64,000 bases of DNA. Source: an alpha proteobacterium IMCC14465. Its GTDB lineage: Bacteria; Pseudomonadota; Alphaproteobacteria; RS24. The notes beneath the pieces are model-generated. The model was given only the letters and a program-made list of their open reading frames with translations. It searched no databases and had not been told where the DNA came from. The position numbers and the translations under genes were made by a program. This document shows, in pieces, positions 27,481 through 37,127 of this stretch (the first letter of the stretch is position 1; each line of letters starts with the position of its first letter). The DNA is taken from the NCBI GenBank assembly GCA_000293845.2, contig ALYF01000002.1, forward strand, positions 372,001 to 436,000, read 5' to 3'.

Positions 27481-29310
27481 TCAGGTCTGAATGACCTGCA
27501 AATTCCCCTTACTTTCCCCAAATTGCAGATTGGCAAGTCTTCGATAGAGACCTTCCTGTTCCAGCAATTGCGCATGCGTTCCGGTGGCAATAACCTTCCC
27601 CGCATCCATAACAATAATCCGGTCAGCTTTGAGAACGGTTGCAAGGCGGTGGGCGATAACAAGTGTTGTGCGCCCTTCCATTAAGCGCTCCAATGCCGTT
27701 TGCACGACTTTTTCGCTCTCTGCATCCAGCGCGGATGTTGCTTCATCCAGCAATAAAAGTGGGGCATTGCGTAAAATTGCCCGGGCAATAGCAATACGCT
27801 GGCGCTGTCCACCACTGAGCGTTACCCCACGCTCACCCAGCTTCGTGTCATAGCCTTCCGGCAATTGCCTGACAAACTCATCTGCCAGCGCTTTATCCGC
27901 TGCAGCATAAACTTCATTTGCAGATGCTGATGGGCGTCCGAAAAGAATATTTTGATAAACCGTATCTGCGAAAATCACGGTCTCCTGCGGAACAATGGAA
28001 ATCTGCTGGCGGATATCCAGCGGATCAGCTTGCTGGAGATTGACATCATCTAGCCCGACAAACCCATCTGTTGGATCATAAAACCGCATGAGAAGCTGAA
28101 AAACAGTACTCTTGCCCGCCCCGGATGGCCCGACCAGCGCAACTGTTTCTCCCGGGGATACAGAGAATGAAAACCCATCCAGCGCTGCAATTTGAGGGCG
28201 CGTTGGATAATGAAAAACCACATCCTTGAAATCAACATGCCCTTCAACACGGGTCGGGATATTAACAGGGTTCTGCGGCGCCTTGATTTGCGGCTCCACA
28301 TTGAGAATTTCAACCAGACGCTCAGTTGCCCCAGCCGCCAGTTGAATATCTCCCCACACCTCAGACAGGGCTGCAATCGCTGTCGAACATAAAATCGCAT
28401 AAATGATGAATTGTCCGAGCATGCCACTGCTCATATCGCCCGATACTACTTTTTGTGCGCCAAGCCATAAAATGCCAACAACACCAGCAAAAACCAGCGT
28501 AAAAGCCAATGCCGTGAGTAAAGACCGCGCTAAAACACGCATCCGCGCCGTAGCAAATGAGCTTTCGACGATACCGGAAAATTTGCGACGGTCTTCTTCT
28601 TCATGCGTAAAAGCCTGCACCACTTGGATAGACTGGATGGTTTCAGATGCCATTGCACTCGTATCCGCAATTCTGTCCTGACTGTCACGAGACAGACGGC
28701 GCACCATGCGCCCGAATAAAATCATAGGCACAATAACCATCGGCAAAATCAGAACCGCAAGACTGCTGAGAGATGGGCTGGTAATACTCAACATGAAGGC
28801 CGCACCAATAAACATGAACATATTGCGCAAAGCAATTGAGGCAGACGAGCCGATAACAGTTTTAATCAAAGTTGTATCCGCTGTCAGACGCGACAGCACC
28901 TCACCCGTTTTTGTTACTTCAAAAAAGGACGGGCTGAGCTTGGTAATATGATTATAAACCGCCAGTCGCAGGTCAGAAGTTACGCGCTCTCCCAGCCATG
29001 ACACAAAATAAAACCGCGACGCGCTAGCAATACCAATAACAACGGCCACCGCCATCATAGCTTTAAAGTAAATATCAACCGCCGCAGCATCCGTACCGGA
29101 GAAACCATTATCAATAACATAACGCACGGCCACAGGAAGCGTCAGAGTAGAAGCCGCCGCCAGCACGAGCGAAATAAATGCCCCCAATACCCGCCAAGGA
29201 TATTGCACAATAAACGGCATTAAGGCCTTGAGAGGCCTGACATTTTTGGATTTCTGCCGCCGGCGCGCCTGCTCTTCTAGTTTTTGGGCTGGGTGAACAC
29301 TATCTGACAT
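27481..29310 (-). CDS. ABC exporter, fused membrane and ATPase domains (MsbA-like)
   Basis: 609 residues. Six membrane helices occupy residues about 30-330 ([20 protein letters not shown] onward, then ELSPSFFEV-type coupling segment [20 protein letters not shown]). The ATPase has Walker [13 protein letters not shown], signature [16 protein letters not shown] and Walker [13 protein letters not shown]. This is a half-size exporter of the ABCB type, working as a homodimer on lipids, lipopolysaccharide precursors or drugs. The substrate cannot be read from sequence. The gene is convergent with the inositol-phosphatase gene. Confidence 0.93.
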   Translation of the reverse strand: MSDSVHPAQKLEEQARRRQKSKNVRPLKALMPFIVQYPWRVLGAFISLVLAAASTLTLPVAVRYVIDNGFSGTDAAAVDIYFKAMMAVAVVIGIASASRFYFVSWLGERVTSDLRLAVYNHITKLSPSFFEVTKTGEVLSRLTADTTLIKTVIGSSASIALRNMFMFIGAAFMLSITSPSLSSLAVLILPMVIVPMILFGRMVRRLSRDSQDRIADTSAMASETIQSIQVVQAFTHEEEDRRKFSGIVESSFATARMRVLARSLLTALAFTLVFAGVVGILWLGAQKVVSGDMSSGMLGQFIIYAILCSTAIAALSEVWGDIQLAAGATERLVEILNVEPQIKAPQNPVNIPTRVEGHVDFKDVVFHYPTRPQIAALDGFSFSVSPGETVALVGPSGAGKSTVFQLLMRFYDPTDGFVGLDDVNLQQADPLDIRQQISIVPQETVIFADTVYQNILFGRPSASANEVYAAADKALADEFVRQLPEGYDTKLGERGVTLSGGQRQRIAIARAILRNAPLLLLDEATSALDAESEKVVQTALERLMEGRTTLVIAHRLATVLKADRIIVMDAGKVIATGTHAQLLEQEGLYRRLANLQFGESKGNLQVIQT

Positions 29311-29459
29311 AAATCATCCTTACAGAGGGTATATAATATTTTGTCCGTTATGAAACAATTTGAAGTTTGAAAAAACTGTTTTATTCAATTCGCAACGCTT
29401 GCATAGAGCGCATCTAATCGGTATAAGGCATCATAATTTACGAGATGATTGGCTAGATT

Positions 29460-29684
29460 ATGAAAAAAGATATTCATCCAGACTATCACATGATAACTGT
29501 TGTGATGACCGATGGCTCCACTTTTCAGACCCGTTCAACTTATGGTTCTGAGGGCGACACATTAGCTTTGGACATTGATCCATCCACACATCCGGCTTGG
29601 ACAGCTGGGTCAACTCAAATTGTTGACCGTGGTGGACGTGTGAGCCGCTTTAACAAGAAATTCGATAGCTTCTTGGGCGAATAA
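29460..29684 (+). CDS. rpmE: 50S ribosomal protein L31
   Basis: 74 residues: [20 protein letters not shown], then [20 protein letters not shown] and a final [11 protein letters not shown]. It has no CxxC zinc motif, so it is the zinc-free form of L31 common in alphaproteobacteria. The leader of about 150 bases between it and the divergent exporter gene is AT-rich and could hold promoters for both. Confidence 0.95.
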   Translation: MKKDIHPDYHMITVVMTDGSTFQTRSTYGSEGDTLALDIDPSTHPAWTAGSTQIVDRGGRVSRFNKKFDSFLGE

Positions 29685-29698
29685 AGCGTCACGCTTTA
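29682..29698. terminator. Short hairpin between convergent rpmE and DUF1192 genes
   Basis: A 7-bp inverted repeat (TAAAGCG and CGCTTTA) with a 3-base loop overlaps the rpmE stop region and precedes the end of the convergent DUF1192 gene at 29704. Being symmetric it could end transcripts from both sides. The T run is short, so efficiency is uncertain. Confidence 0.5.
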
Positions 29699-29703
29699 AT
29701 CCG

Positions 29704-29895
29704 TTAAGCTTTAAAGAGGGCTTCTGCATCTGCGCGGGAGCCCTTTTTGCTTTCCAGAACCTCTGCAACCCTATCAATTTCAGCTTTAAGCGTGGTTATT
29801 CTATCTTCAAGCTCTTCAAGCCCCAAAAGGCTCAAATCTTCATCAACCAAAGCCGATAAAGTTTCGCTTTTGCGTATAATGTCTTCTTCCATCAT
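29704..29895 (-). CDS. DUF1192 family small protein
   Basis: 63 residues, acidic, with a predicted coiled-coil helix (GLEELEDRITTLKAEIDRVA). The core SLLGLEELEDRI is the hallmark of DUF1192, an alphaproteobacterial family of unknown function usually next to metabolic or ribosomal genes. The ATG at 29895 (or the next one at 29892) begins MMEEDIIRKSETLS. No further clue to its role is in the context. Confidence 0.85.
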   Translation of the reverse strand: MMEEDIIRKSETLSALVDEDLSLLGLEELEDRITTLKAEIDRVAEVLESKKGSRADAEALFKA

Positions 29896-30059
29896 AAAGT
29901 AACGCTATCATTTCATTGAATAATCTGGCAAGCCATCAAACATTCGCCGTAAGTGCATAAATTTCTTTTCTGGAAACTTAAACTGTCCTATAAAGACGCA
30001 TTCCCTACTTTGCGGATTACTTATCTTTGGAGCCTGACGGTTCTAAAAAAGGAGAAAAT

Positions 30060-30827
30060 ATGTCTTTTCCACTCATGCCCAAGGCAACGGCTGTATGGCT
30101 AATAGATAATACGGCACTCAGTTTTGACCAAATTGCAGATTTTTGCGGATTACACGCGCTGGAAGTCAAAGGCATTGCTGATGGCGATGTTGCGCAAGGC
30201 ATTAAAGGTCTTGACCCAATCAGTAATGGTCAATTGACCCGTGATGAGCTGGAACGGTGCCAGCAAGACCCTGAATCACGCTTAAAAATCTCCGAAAGTA
30301 GAAGCAATCTACCTGAGCAGAAACAGAAAAAAGGCGCAAAATACACGCCTCTATCGAAAAGACAAGAGCGTCCAGACGCCATTTATTGGCTGGTGCGCAA
30401 TCACCCTGAACTGAATGATGCACAGGTCAGCCGCCTGATTGGCACAACAAAACCAACCATTCAATCTATCCGTAACCGGGATCACTGGAATATGGGCAGT
30501 CTAAAGCCTGTCGATCCGGTCACTCTCGGCTTATGCAAGCAACTTGATCTCGATACTGAAGTGGAAAAAGCCGCCAAACGCTTTGCCCGCCAGCAGAAGA
30601 AACTCAATAAAACGGCGACGCCGGATGACGTGACGCTTATGTCGGCTGACACAGCCCTAGAGCCTGAAGCACCCGCTTATGAAGAGGATAAGCCCCTACC
30701 AAGCGCAGTGCCATCAGATGTTTTTGGTCAAAGCCCAACCCCAGAAAGCCAGCCAGCTGAAGAAGAAGTTCCCAGCGCGGAATCTGTTTTTGGCAATTTC
30801 GGCACCTCAACGGATGAAGAAAACTAG
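30060..30827 (+). CDS. trcR: DUF1013 cell-cycle regulator TrcR
   Basis: 255 residues from the ATG at 30060, which has AAGGAG 6 bases upstream. The N-terminal 140 residues (FPLMPKATAVWLIDNTALSF, GLHALEVKGIADGDVAQGIK, GAKYTPLSKRQERPDAIYWL) are the DUF1013 domain. It corresponds to TrcR, a transcriptional regulator described in Caulobacter and conserved in alphaproteobacteria. KPTIQSIRNRDHWN looks like a DNA-binding helix-turn-helix. The C-terminal 60 residues are acidic and proline-rich, and variable in the family. The stop overlaps the end of the convergent DUF465 gene by four bases. Confidence 0.87.
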   Translation: MSFPLMPKATAVWLIDNTALSFDQIADFCGLHALEVKGIADGDVAQGIKGLDPISNGQLTRDELERCQQDPESRLKISESRSNLPEQKQKKGAKYTPLSKRQERPDAIYWLVRNHPELNDAQVSRLIGTTKPTIQSIRNRDHWNMGSLKPVDPVTLGLCKQLDLDTEVEKAAKRFARQQKKLNKTATPDDVTLMSADTALEPEAPAYEEDKPLPSAVPSDVFGQSPTPESQPAEEEVPSAESVFGNFGTSTDEEN

Positions 30828-30988
30828 ACTTTCAAACGTTCCATTTCTTCTTTGATGCGGAGTTTCTTGATTTTCAAGTCATTCAGCATCAATTGATCCG
30901 GATTGGGCCGATTTGTTTCGTTTTTAATAATGCTTTCCAATTCTGCGTGACGTTCATGCAATTTTGAAAAGCGTGCTTCACTCGTCAT
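30824..30988 (-). CDS. DUF465 (YdcH-like) small helical protein
   Basis: 54 residues, charged and entirely helical in appearance: MTSEARFSKLHERHAELESI, then KNETNRPNPDQLMLNDLKIK and KLRIKEEMERLKV. This is the DUF465/YdcH pattern, a two-helix coiled-coil hairpin of unknown function. It converges on trcR with a four-base overlap of stop codons (TAG on each strand). Confidence 0.87.
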   Translation of the reverse strand: MTSEARFSKLHERHAELESIIKNETNRPNPDQLMLNDLKIKKLRIKEEMERLKV

Positions 30989-31148
30989 ATACAAACCATC
31001 CTATTCACATAACTAGATTGCCAGAGCTGTTTCCTGTTGTCGAATCCGATTGTGGATAAATTTCGTATTGTAAGAAAAGACGGAAAAACTTGCCAAAAAG
31101 TCAATTTTACTGTTAATTCCGTCTTTCTTCTGAAACTGGAGATGAATT

Positions 31149-31640
31149 ATGTCGCAAGCACTTGTTTCAATCATTATGGGTAGCCAGTCAGATTGGCCAA
31201 CAATGTCCCATGCTGCCGAAACGTTGGAAACGCTGGGCATCTCCTATGAAAGCAAGATTGTTTCTGCACATAGAACCCCTCAACGCCTATATGACTTCGC
31301 GCATCAGGCCAAAGACCGCGGCATACAGGTTATAATCGCCGGTGCCGGTGGGGCTGCGCATTTGCCGGGTATGACTGCGGCAATGACCTCTCTCCCCGTT
31401 TTTGGTGTGCCTGTTGAAAGCAAAGCTCTCAGCGGGCAAGACTCCCTCTATTCGATTGTGCAAATGCCTGCGGGTATTCCGGTAGGAACACTTGCTATTG
31501 GCAAGCCAGGTGCAATTAACGCGGCTTTACTTGCTGCCGCCGTGCTGTCGCTATCCGATGATACAATCGCTAAAAACTTGGATATTTGGCGTCAAGAACG
31601 CACGGATATGGTTGCCCTCGAACCTTCAAACGAGAAATGA
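31149..31640 (+). CDS. purE: N5-carboxyaminoimidazole ribonucleotide mutase
   Basis: 163 residues. PurE moves the carboxyl group of N5-CAIR to form CAIR in purine synthesis. [13 protein letters not shown] at the N-terminus holds the conserved Ser-Asp, followed by [19 protein letters not shown] and [18 protein letters not shown], the class I PurE signature. The stop overlaps the purK start (ATGA), so PurE and PurK form the usual coupled pair. A 150-base leader upstream is AT-rich. Confidence 0.97.
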   Translation: MSQALVSIIMGSQSDWPTMSHAAETLETLGISYESKIVSAHRTPQRLYDFAHQAKDRGIQVIIAGAGGAAHLPGMTAAMTSLPVFGVPVESKALSGQDSLYSIVQMPAGIPVGTLAIGKPGAINAALLAAAVLSLSDDTIAKNLDIWRQERTDMVALEPSNEK

Positions 31641-32752
31641 CCCAACAAGCCTCCCCTCTCCCTTCCGGCAGTATTATAGGTATTTTAGGCACGGGGCAGC
31701 TCGGACGTATGCTCAGCCTCGCAGGCGCGCAATTGGGCTTTAAGACACATATTTACGGCCCGGAAGAAAACACCCCGGCCTCAGAGGTCTCATGGCAGAC
31801 AACCACCGCCGATTACCGTGATGAGAGTTCTCTGGCACGTTTTGCAGAATCTGTGGATGTCGTGACCTATGAATTTGAAAATGTGCCACAAGAAACAGCA
31901 AACTTTCTGTCTCAATTTGTGCCAGTGCGCCCCCCTGTCCGAGCGTTAGAAGTCGCACAAGACCGCCTGACAGAAAAAAACTTCCTCAAGGAATGCGGCT
32001 TGTCGGTTGCAGATTTTCAAGACATTCAAACCTTTAAAGACCTTGAAGAAGGTCACGCACGATTTGATGGTACAGGCATCATCAAAACCCGCCGATTTGG
32101 ATATGACGGCAAAGGTCAATGGCGCATGACGCCCGACACGGATTTACATACCTTATTTACCGAACTCGATAACCGTCCCGCTATTTGCGAAGCATTTATC
32201 CCATTTGATGGTGAGGTATCCGTCGTCGCGGCTCGTGGCCTATCGGGACAAAGCGTGACCTTTGATGTGGCTGATAATATTCACGAAAACCATATTCTCC
32301 GTCATAGCTTTGCCCCTAGCGGTCTGGCAGATAATTTAAAGCAACAATCGGCGGATATGGCATGTCGTCTCTTATCCGAACTTGATTATATCGGCGTTCT
32401 AACTTTAGAAATTTTCGTGTGTCAGGACAAATTACTGATTAATGAAATCGCGCCACGCGTTCACAATTCAGGTCACTGGACGATTGATGCCTGCGCGACT
32501 GACCAGTTTGAGCAGCATATGCGCGCCGTTGCGGGGTGGCCTCTAGGCTCAACGCAGCGCTATTATGATGCGGTTATGACCAATCTGCTGGGGGAAGAAA
32601 TCAATCATATTGATGAGCTGTCTAAAGACGAAATGACAAAAATTCATTTTTACGGCAAGCATGAAGCCAAGCCAGGTCGCAAAATGGGGCATGTCTCAAG
32701 GCTATTTGTAACGGGGCATAGACCCAATATTGAAGGCTATAACCTATTCTAA
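31637..32752 (+). CDS. purK: N5-carboxyaminoimidazole ribonucleotide synthase
   Basis: 371 residues from the ATG overlapping the purE stop. PurK is an ATP-grasp enzyme that carboxylates AIR with bicarbonate. [20 protein letters not shown] begins the N-terminal fold, and [11 protein letters not shown] is a PurK-specific segment. The ATP-grasp core shows [35 protein letters not shown] and [19 protein letters not shown]. The stop overlaps the convergent COQ9 gene's stop. Confidence 0.96.
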   Translation: MTQQASPLPSGSIIGILGTGQLGRMLSLAGAQLGFKTHIYGPEENTPASEVSWQTTTADYRDESSLARFAESVDVVTYEFENVPQETANFLSQFVPVRPPVRALEVAQDRLTEKNFLKECGLSVADFQDIQTFKDLEEGHARFDGTGIIKTRRFGYDGKGQWRMTPDTDLHTLFTELDNRPAICEAFIPFDGEVSVVAARGLSGQSVTFDVADNIHENHILRHSFAPSGLADNLKQQSADMACRLLSELDYIGVLTLEIFVCQDKLLINEIAPRVHNSGHWTIDACATDQFEQHMRAVAGWPLGSTQRYYDAVMTNLLGEEINHIDELSKDEMTKIHFYGKHEAKPGRKMGHVSRLFVTGHRPNIEGYNLF

Positions 32753-33396
32753 CGGTAACGAAATTTTGCCAGCGTCTCTAACGGGTCGCCGAGTTTTTCT
32801 TTAAACTCTCTGAACTTAGCTTTGCCTTTTTCAATCTGCATCACATTATCAATCCGACGATCCAAAAATGCCCAGCTATCTTTTGTATCGTCACTGTCAT
32901 CATTCAACCAAAACAGACGTGTCGCGCTATAGACAGCCGCAAGCGTTGCCCGTTTTGTATAAAAATTAAAATCCGTACTTTTATCGCCAGTTGACCGCCA
33001 CATAACATCCACCGTATGCGCCAAGCAGGCGCTGGCCTCTTTCGCATTGCCGGGTAAGGCGAGCAAATTAAAAGCACGGCGCGCTACTTCCTTATTATCT
33101 GCATCGACCTTTAATCTGGTTTGCACGGCAATATTGATTCGTTCGCGAATTTTCATGCTTTCAATATCAAGCGTTGCCAGTTTAGCTTCCATCTCAGCAA
33201 CACCATGGCGAACAAAATAAACAGCAAGGTCTATCCCCCCGCGCGGAAAAGCAAGTGCAGCTTCAGCAGGGTCGATGGCTGCAGATTGGACAGCTTTATC
33301 TATGACGGCATCCGTAAAGCCGTCAAATGCCAGGTCCTGCAATGCCGCCTGAAGAATATCCGCTTTAATCGTTTCTGACATTTCGTGATGATCCAT
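32749..33396 (-). CDS. COQ9-like ubiquinone biosynthesis protein
   Basis: 215 residues (a start at 33381 is equally possible). The pattern AALQDLAFDGFTDAVIDKAV, then AAIDPAEAALAFPRGGIDL and the late LARMFWLND-like SATRLFWLNDDSDD matches COQ9, a TetR-fold protein that carries quinone intermediates to COQ7 in mitochondria and alphaproteobacteria. The N-terminal part is a TetR-like helix bundle but without a functional DNA-binding role in this family. Convergent with purK. Confidence 0.87.
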   Translation of the reverse strand: MDHHEMSETIKADILQAALQDLAFDGFTDAVIDKAVQSAAIDPAEAALAFPRGGIDLAVYFVRHGVAEMEAKLATLDIESMKIRERINIAVQTRLKVDADNKEVARRAFNLLALPGNAKEASACLAHTVDVMWRSTGDKSTDFNFYTKRATLAAVYSATRLFWLNDDSDDTKDSWAFLDRRIDNVMQIEKGKAKFREFKEKLGDPLETLAKFRYR

Positions 33397-33548
33397 AACA
33401 TATATATGGCCTCAACCATGCCTCCCGACAAGATGAAAATACGCATACATCTTACATGATTGTTTTTTTCACCTGAGACTGGACAGGTGAAGCGTTATTT
33501 GCTATCCACATCCATCATATTCGAACACTTTGAAATGGGGTGAAATAG

Positions 33549-33773
33549 GTGCAGGTATCTGTCCGAGACAATAACGTAGATCAGGCTTACAAGGTTCTTA
33601 AAAAGAAGCTTCAGCGTGAAGGTGTTTTCCGTGAAATGAAATTGCGGGATCATTATGAAAAGCCCTCGGAAAAAAAGGCACGCGAAAAGGCTGAGTCAAT
33701 CCGCCGTGTTCGCAAGCTGGCACGTAAAGCTGCTCAACGCGAAGGTATGGTTACCGGACGTCGTAAGCGCTAA
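33549..33773 (+). CDS. rpsU: 30S ribosomal protein S21
   Basis: 74 residues, very basic: [20 protein letters not shown], then [20 protein letters not shown] and a C-terminal run of Arg/Lys. The start is GTG at 33549 with GGGGTGAAATAG upstream. The single-gene transcript is closed by a strong terminator 20 bases after the stop. In many bacteria S21 governs initiation of selected messages. Confidence 0.95.
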   Translation: MQVSVRDNNVDQAYKVLKKKLQREGVFREMKLRDHYEKPSEKKAREKAESIRRVRKLARKAAQREGMVTGRRKR

Positions 33774-33794
33774 TCGCCTAATTATCCAAATCAA

Positions 33795-33822
33795 AAAACC
33801 CCGCTCCAAAGAGCGGGGTTTT
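33795..33822. terminator. Rho-independent terminator, bidirectional
   Basis: Perfect 12-bp inverted repeat (AAAACCCCGCTC, loop CAAA, GAGCGGGGTTTT). It has a GC-rich core and T runs on both strands, placed between the convergent rpsU and pntB genes. It fits termination of both. Confidence 0.92.
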
Positions 33823-33858
33823 CTCGTTCTGGTATATACCTAACTGCTGCTTAACTGA

Positions 33859-35274
33859 TTACATCGCTTTAACGATGTTCTCGACCATTTTCTTGGCATC
33901 AGCAAAAAGCATCATTGTATTGTCTCTAAAGAACAATTCATTCTCAACACCGGCATAACCCGACCCCATACCACGCTTAATGAACAAGACAGTCCCGGCT
34001 CTTTCAACTTCCAGAATTGGCATGCCATAAATTGGGCTTTGCGGGTCAGTTTTAGCCGCAGGGTTGGTTACATCATTAGCGCCGATAACAAAAGCTACAT
34101 CCGCTTGAGCAAATTCACTATTAATATCCTCAAGCTCATAAACCTCGTCATAGGGCACATTGGCTTCAGCCAAAAGCACATTCATGTGGCCAGGCATTCT
34201 GCCCGCAACAGGGTGAATAGCGTAAGACACTTTTACACCCTCCGCTTTGAGAGCATCTGCCATTTCACGAAGCGCATGCTGGGCTTGCGCAACCGCCATA
34301 CCATAGCCAGGAACGATAATGACTGAACCGGCATTTTTCATGATAAAGGCCGCATCATCCGCACTACCTTGCTTCACAGGGCGTTGTTCAACTTCTCCAC
34401 TAGATGCAATCGCACCACCATCCCCGCCAAAACCGCCAAGAATAACGGAGATGAAAGATCTGTTCATGCCCTTACACATAATATAGGAGAGAATAGCGCC
34501 TGAAGAGCCGACCAAAGAACCGGTAATGATCAACGCCATATTGTTCAAGGTAAAGCCAATACCGGCAGCAGCCCAGCCTGAATAAGAATTCAGCATAGAC
34601 ACAACAACCGGCATATCAGCGCCACCAATCGGGATAATAATCAAAAACCCGATAATGAAAGACATCAGCGTGACAAGCAGGAATAACTCAATCGTCTGAT
34701 TTGCAGTCTCAAGGCACAAAATAGCAATGCCACCGACAATGCCGACAAACAGTAAAAGATTAATCAGATGCCTCAGTGGCAGAATAATTGGCGCACCGGA
34801 CATTGTGCCCTGCAGCTTAGCAAAAGCAATAATAGAGCCGGAAAATGTAATCGCGCCAATTGCGACGCCGAGTGACATTTCAACCAGGCTGGCAGTTTTA
34901 ATATAACCGTCAGGGGCGATGCCAAAACTTTCGGGTGCCAAATAAGCCGCCCAAGCCACCAGCACAGCCGCGAGACCGACAAGTGAGTGGAAAGCCGCCA
35001 CTAATTGCGGCATAGCTGTCATGGAAATGCGTCTGGCAATAATGCTGCCTATAACGCCACCAATCACAATACCCGCCACCACAAGCTGAACAACTGACGG
35101 GTTGCTCATATCAATACTGGGGTCAAATAGTGTTGTAACGATGGCAATAGTCATGCCGACAATACCGAAATAGTTTCCTTGTCTGGAAGTTTCGGGAGAA
35201 CTCAATCCCCTCAAGGCCATTATGAAAAATACGCCTGAGACGAGATATAAAATTGCAGAAATATTAGCGTCCAT
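33859..35274 (-). CDS. pntB: NAD(P) transhydrogenase subunit beta
   Basis: 471 residues from the ATG at 35274, with GAGG 6 bases upstream; a GTG at 35286 would overlap pntA2 more. PntB carries most proton-channel helices and the NADP-binding domain III. Membrane helices fill residues about 1-260. Domain III shows VIIVPGYGMAVAQAQHALRE (the GxGxxA dinucleotide site), HPVAGRMPGHMNVLLAEANV, VIGANDVTNPAA and the lid KRGMGSGYAGVENELFF. The enzyme uses the proton gradient to make NADPH from NADH. Last gene of the pnt operon. Confidence 0.96.
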   Translation of the reverse strand: MDANISAILYLVSGVFFIMALRGLSSPETSRQGNYFGIVGMTIAIVTTLFDPSIDMSNPSVVQLVVAGIVIGGVIGSIIARRISMTAMPQLVAAFHSLVGLAAVLVAWAAYLAPESFGIAPDGYIKTASLVEMSLGVAIGAITFSGSIIAFAKLQGTMSGAPIILPLRHLINLLLFVGIVGGIAILCLETANQTIELFLLVTLMSFIIGFLIIIPIGGADMPVVVSMLNSYSGWAAAGIGFTLNNMALIITGSLVGSSGAILSYIMCKGMNRSFISVILGGFGGDGGAIASSGEVEQRPVKQGSADDAAFIMKNAGSVIIVPGYGMAVAQAQHALREMADALKAEGVKVSYAIHPVAGRMPGHMNVLLAEANVPYDEVYELEDINSEFAQADVAFVIGANDVTNPAAKTDPQSPIYGMPILEVERAGTVLFIKRGMGSGYAGVENELFFRDNTMMLFADAKKMVENIVKAM

Positions 35275-35282
35275 CTCCGGCC

Positions 35283-35594
35283 TCACTTATCTTTTTTACG
35301 ATACATTGCCAGCATGCGCTGGGTTACAAGAAATCCGCCGAAAATGTTAATGGCAGCCAGAACAACGGCACCAAAACCTAACCAACGGGCGACAGAGTTT
35401 TGAACAGCATTTGCGCCACCATCTTCAACACCAAGCGCAATGAGCGCGCCAACGATAATCACCGAAGAAATCGCATTGGTGACTGACATTAAAGGCGTGT
35501 GCAGAGCAGGTGTTACTGACCAGACCACATAATATCCCACAAAAACGGCAAGGACAAAAATACTAAGGAGATAAATTATCGGTTCGATATCCAT
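35283..35594 (-). CDS. pntAB: NAD(P) transhydrogenase subunit alpha 2
   Basis: 103 residues with three membrane helices: [20 protein letters not shown], the [19 protein letters not shown] segment with the conserved His-Thr-Pro region, and a last helix [20 protein letters not shown]. This is domain IIa, which in E. coli is fused to the NAD-binding part; here it is a separate gene, as in Rhodospirillum rubrum. It starts 5 bases from pntA1 and overlaps the region of the pntB start. Confidence 0.94.
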   Translation of the reverse strand: MDIEPIIYLLSIFVLAVFVGYYVVWSVTPALHTPLMSVTNAISSVIIVGALIALGVEDGGANAVQNSVARWLGFGAVVLAAINIFGGFLVTQRMLAMYRKKDK

Positions 35595-35599
35595 GATGA

Positions 35600-36889
35600 C
35601 TATCCTTTCGATCCGGTTTTACTGGCTGCAGCCTTACGCGCAGCTGGCTTTTTAGCTGGTGCTTTTTTTGCAACTGGCTTTTTAGCCGCTGGTTTTTTGG
35701 CTGCTGGCTTCTGAGCAACAGGCTTCTTAGCAACAGGTTTCTTTGCAGAGGTCTTCGCTTGCACAAAGCCGCTATGAACGATTGCCCCTTTATGGGTCAA
35801 CTGCACACCTTGAATAATTTCGTCATTACGATCAAAGACAGCTTTTTTGCCTTCCCTATCGAAAAACGCTTCAACGAAATTATACAAGTTACGCGCATAA
35901 AGCTCAGAAGCATTCGCAGGCAAACGACCAGGAACATTATCATATCCGAGGATTTTCACGCCGTTAGCAATAACCGTTTTACCAAGCTTTGATAAAGGAC
36001 AGTTACCGCCGCGCTCAACCGCCAAATCTACAATCACTGAACCGGGATTCATGCTGGCAACCATCTCTTTAGTAACAAGTTCCGGTGCAGGTCTACCGGG
36101 AATAAGCGCCGTGCAGATAACAATATCCTGTTTCGCAATGTGCTGGGCTACGAGTTCGGCCTGACGCTTTTGATAGTCTTCGCTCATTTCTTTTGCGTAA
36201 CCACCTTCAGTCTCACCAGACTCACCTTCATCGGCTTCCACCATAACGAAGCTGGCACCAAGACTTTCAACCTGTTCACCTGCAGCAGCCCGCACATCTG
36301 TCGCACTTACAACAGCACCTAAGCGCTTGGCAGTCGCGATAGCCTGCAAGCCAGCAACACCCGCGCCCATAACAAAGACCTTCGCTGGCGCAATCGTTCC
36401 CGCAGCAGTCATCATCATCGGCAAGGCACGCCCAAATTCAGTCGTGGCATCAAGTACTGCCTTATAGCCCGCCAGATTAGATTGAGACGAGAGCACATCC
36501 ATAGATTGCGCACGTGTAATACGCGGCATGAGTTCCATAGACATGGTTTCAATACCGGCCTTGGCATAGCTTTCCAATGCTTTTTGATCATCATAAGGGT
36601 TAAGCATGGCAATAAGCGTTGCACCCTTTTTGAAGTTTTTCAGCCTTACAGGGGCTGGCGCATTAACCGAAAGAACAATATCCGCGTCCTTCAGAAATGC
36701 GGGGGTTTTAGCAATGACCGCACCCGCTTCTTCATAAGCTTTATTTGTGAAACCGGCTTTTTTGCCAGCATCGGCTTCAATGGTAACGGTGCATCCTAGA
36801 GAGACAAATTTTTTAACCGTCTCTGGAGACGCCGCCGCCCGAGTTTCATTGGTTTTGCCATCCTTGAGGACGGCCAATTTGGTTGACAT
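35600..36889 (-). CDS. pntAA: NAD(P) transhydrogenase subunit alpha 1 with Lys/Ala-rich tail
   Basis: 429 residues. The first about 375 residues are the soluble NAD(H)-binding domain [60 protein letters not shown], and [17 protein letters not shown]. After residue about 375 comes a repetitive basic tail of about 50 residues made of [10 protein letters not shown] units (bases 35603-35755), ending in SKTGSKG. This resembles histone H1/AlgP-like tails and is not part of the enzyme fold. It could be a flexible linker, since domain II lies on a separate protein, or bind nucleic acid or the membrane. First gene of the pnt operon. Confidence 0.94.
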   Translation of the reverse strand: MSTKLAVLKDGKTNETRAAASPETVKKFVSLGCTVTIEADAGKKAGFTNKAYEEAGAVIAKTPAFLKDADIVLSVNAPAPVRLKNFKKGATLIAMLNPYDDQKALESYAKAGIETMSMELMPRITRAQSMDVLSSQSNLAGYKAVLDATTEFGRALPMMMTAAGTIAPAKVFVMGAGVAGLQAIATAKRLGAVVSATDVRAAAGEQVESLGASFVMVEADEGESGETEGGYAKEMSEDYQKRQAELVAQHIAKQDIVICTALIPGRPAPELVTKEMVASMNPGSVIVDLAVERGGNCPLSKLGKTVIANGVKILGYDNVPGRLPANASELYARNLYNFVEAFFDREGKKAVFDRNDEIIQGVQLTHKGAIVHSGFVQAKTSAKKPVAKKPVAQKPAAKKPAAKKPVAKKAPAKKPAARKAAASKTGSKG

Positions 36890-36917
36890 TGCTAATTACT
36901 CCTGATTGGAAAACAGT

Positions 36918-37070
36918 CTAGAAATATACAAAAAATAGAAGAAAGCCGAGAATGGCTGTGACTGCTATGCTTCCCCATTTGATGATGCCAAGAAACAGAT
37001 TATAGGTATTACCGTGTTCAGAGCTATCCATCTCTTCACCCCAGTCATCTGTGTCATGAGTATTTTCCAT
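36918..37070 (-). CDS. aa3-type cytochrome c oxidase subunit IV
   Basis: 50 residues, from the ATG at 37070 with GAGGGG upstream. An acidic N-terminus (ENTHDTDDWGEEMDSSEHGN) leads to TYNLFLGIIKWGSIAVTAIL and one membrane helix ending LLFFVYF. This is the small subunit IV of alphaproteobacterial aa3 oxidases, often encoded beside the transhydrogenase genes rather than with the other oxidase subunits. It lies 28 bases upstream of pntA1 and may share its transcript. Confidence 0.87.
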   Translation of the reverse strand: MENTHDTDDWGEEMDSSEHGNTYNLFLGIIKWGSIAVTAILGFLLFFVYF

Positions 37071-37127
37071 TATAAACCCCTCGATTTTTAGCTTTATATC
37101 AGGCCTGCCCTATTAATCAAAGCCTGC

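Noticed and set aside
35600-35770. Repeat region as a CRISPR or satellite array
   Set aside because: The repeats are in frame, encode Lys/Ala/Pro units at the end of PntA1 and lack unique spacers.
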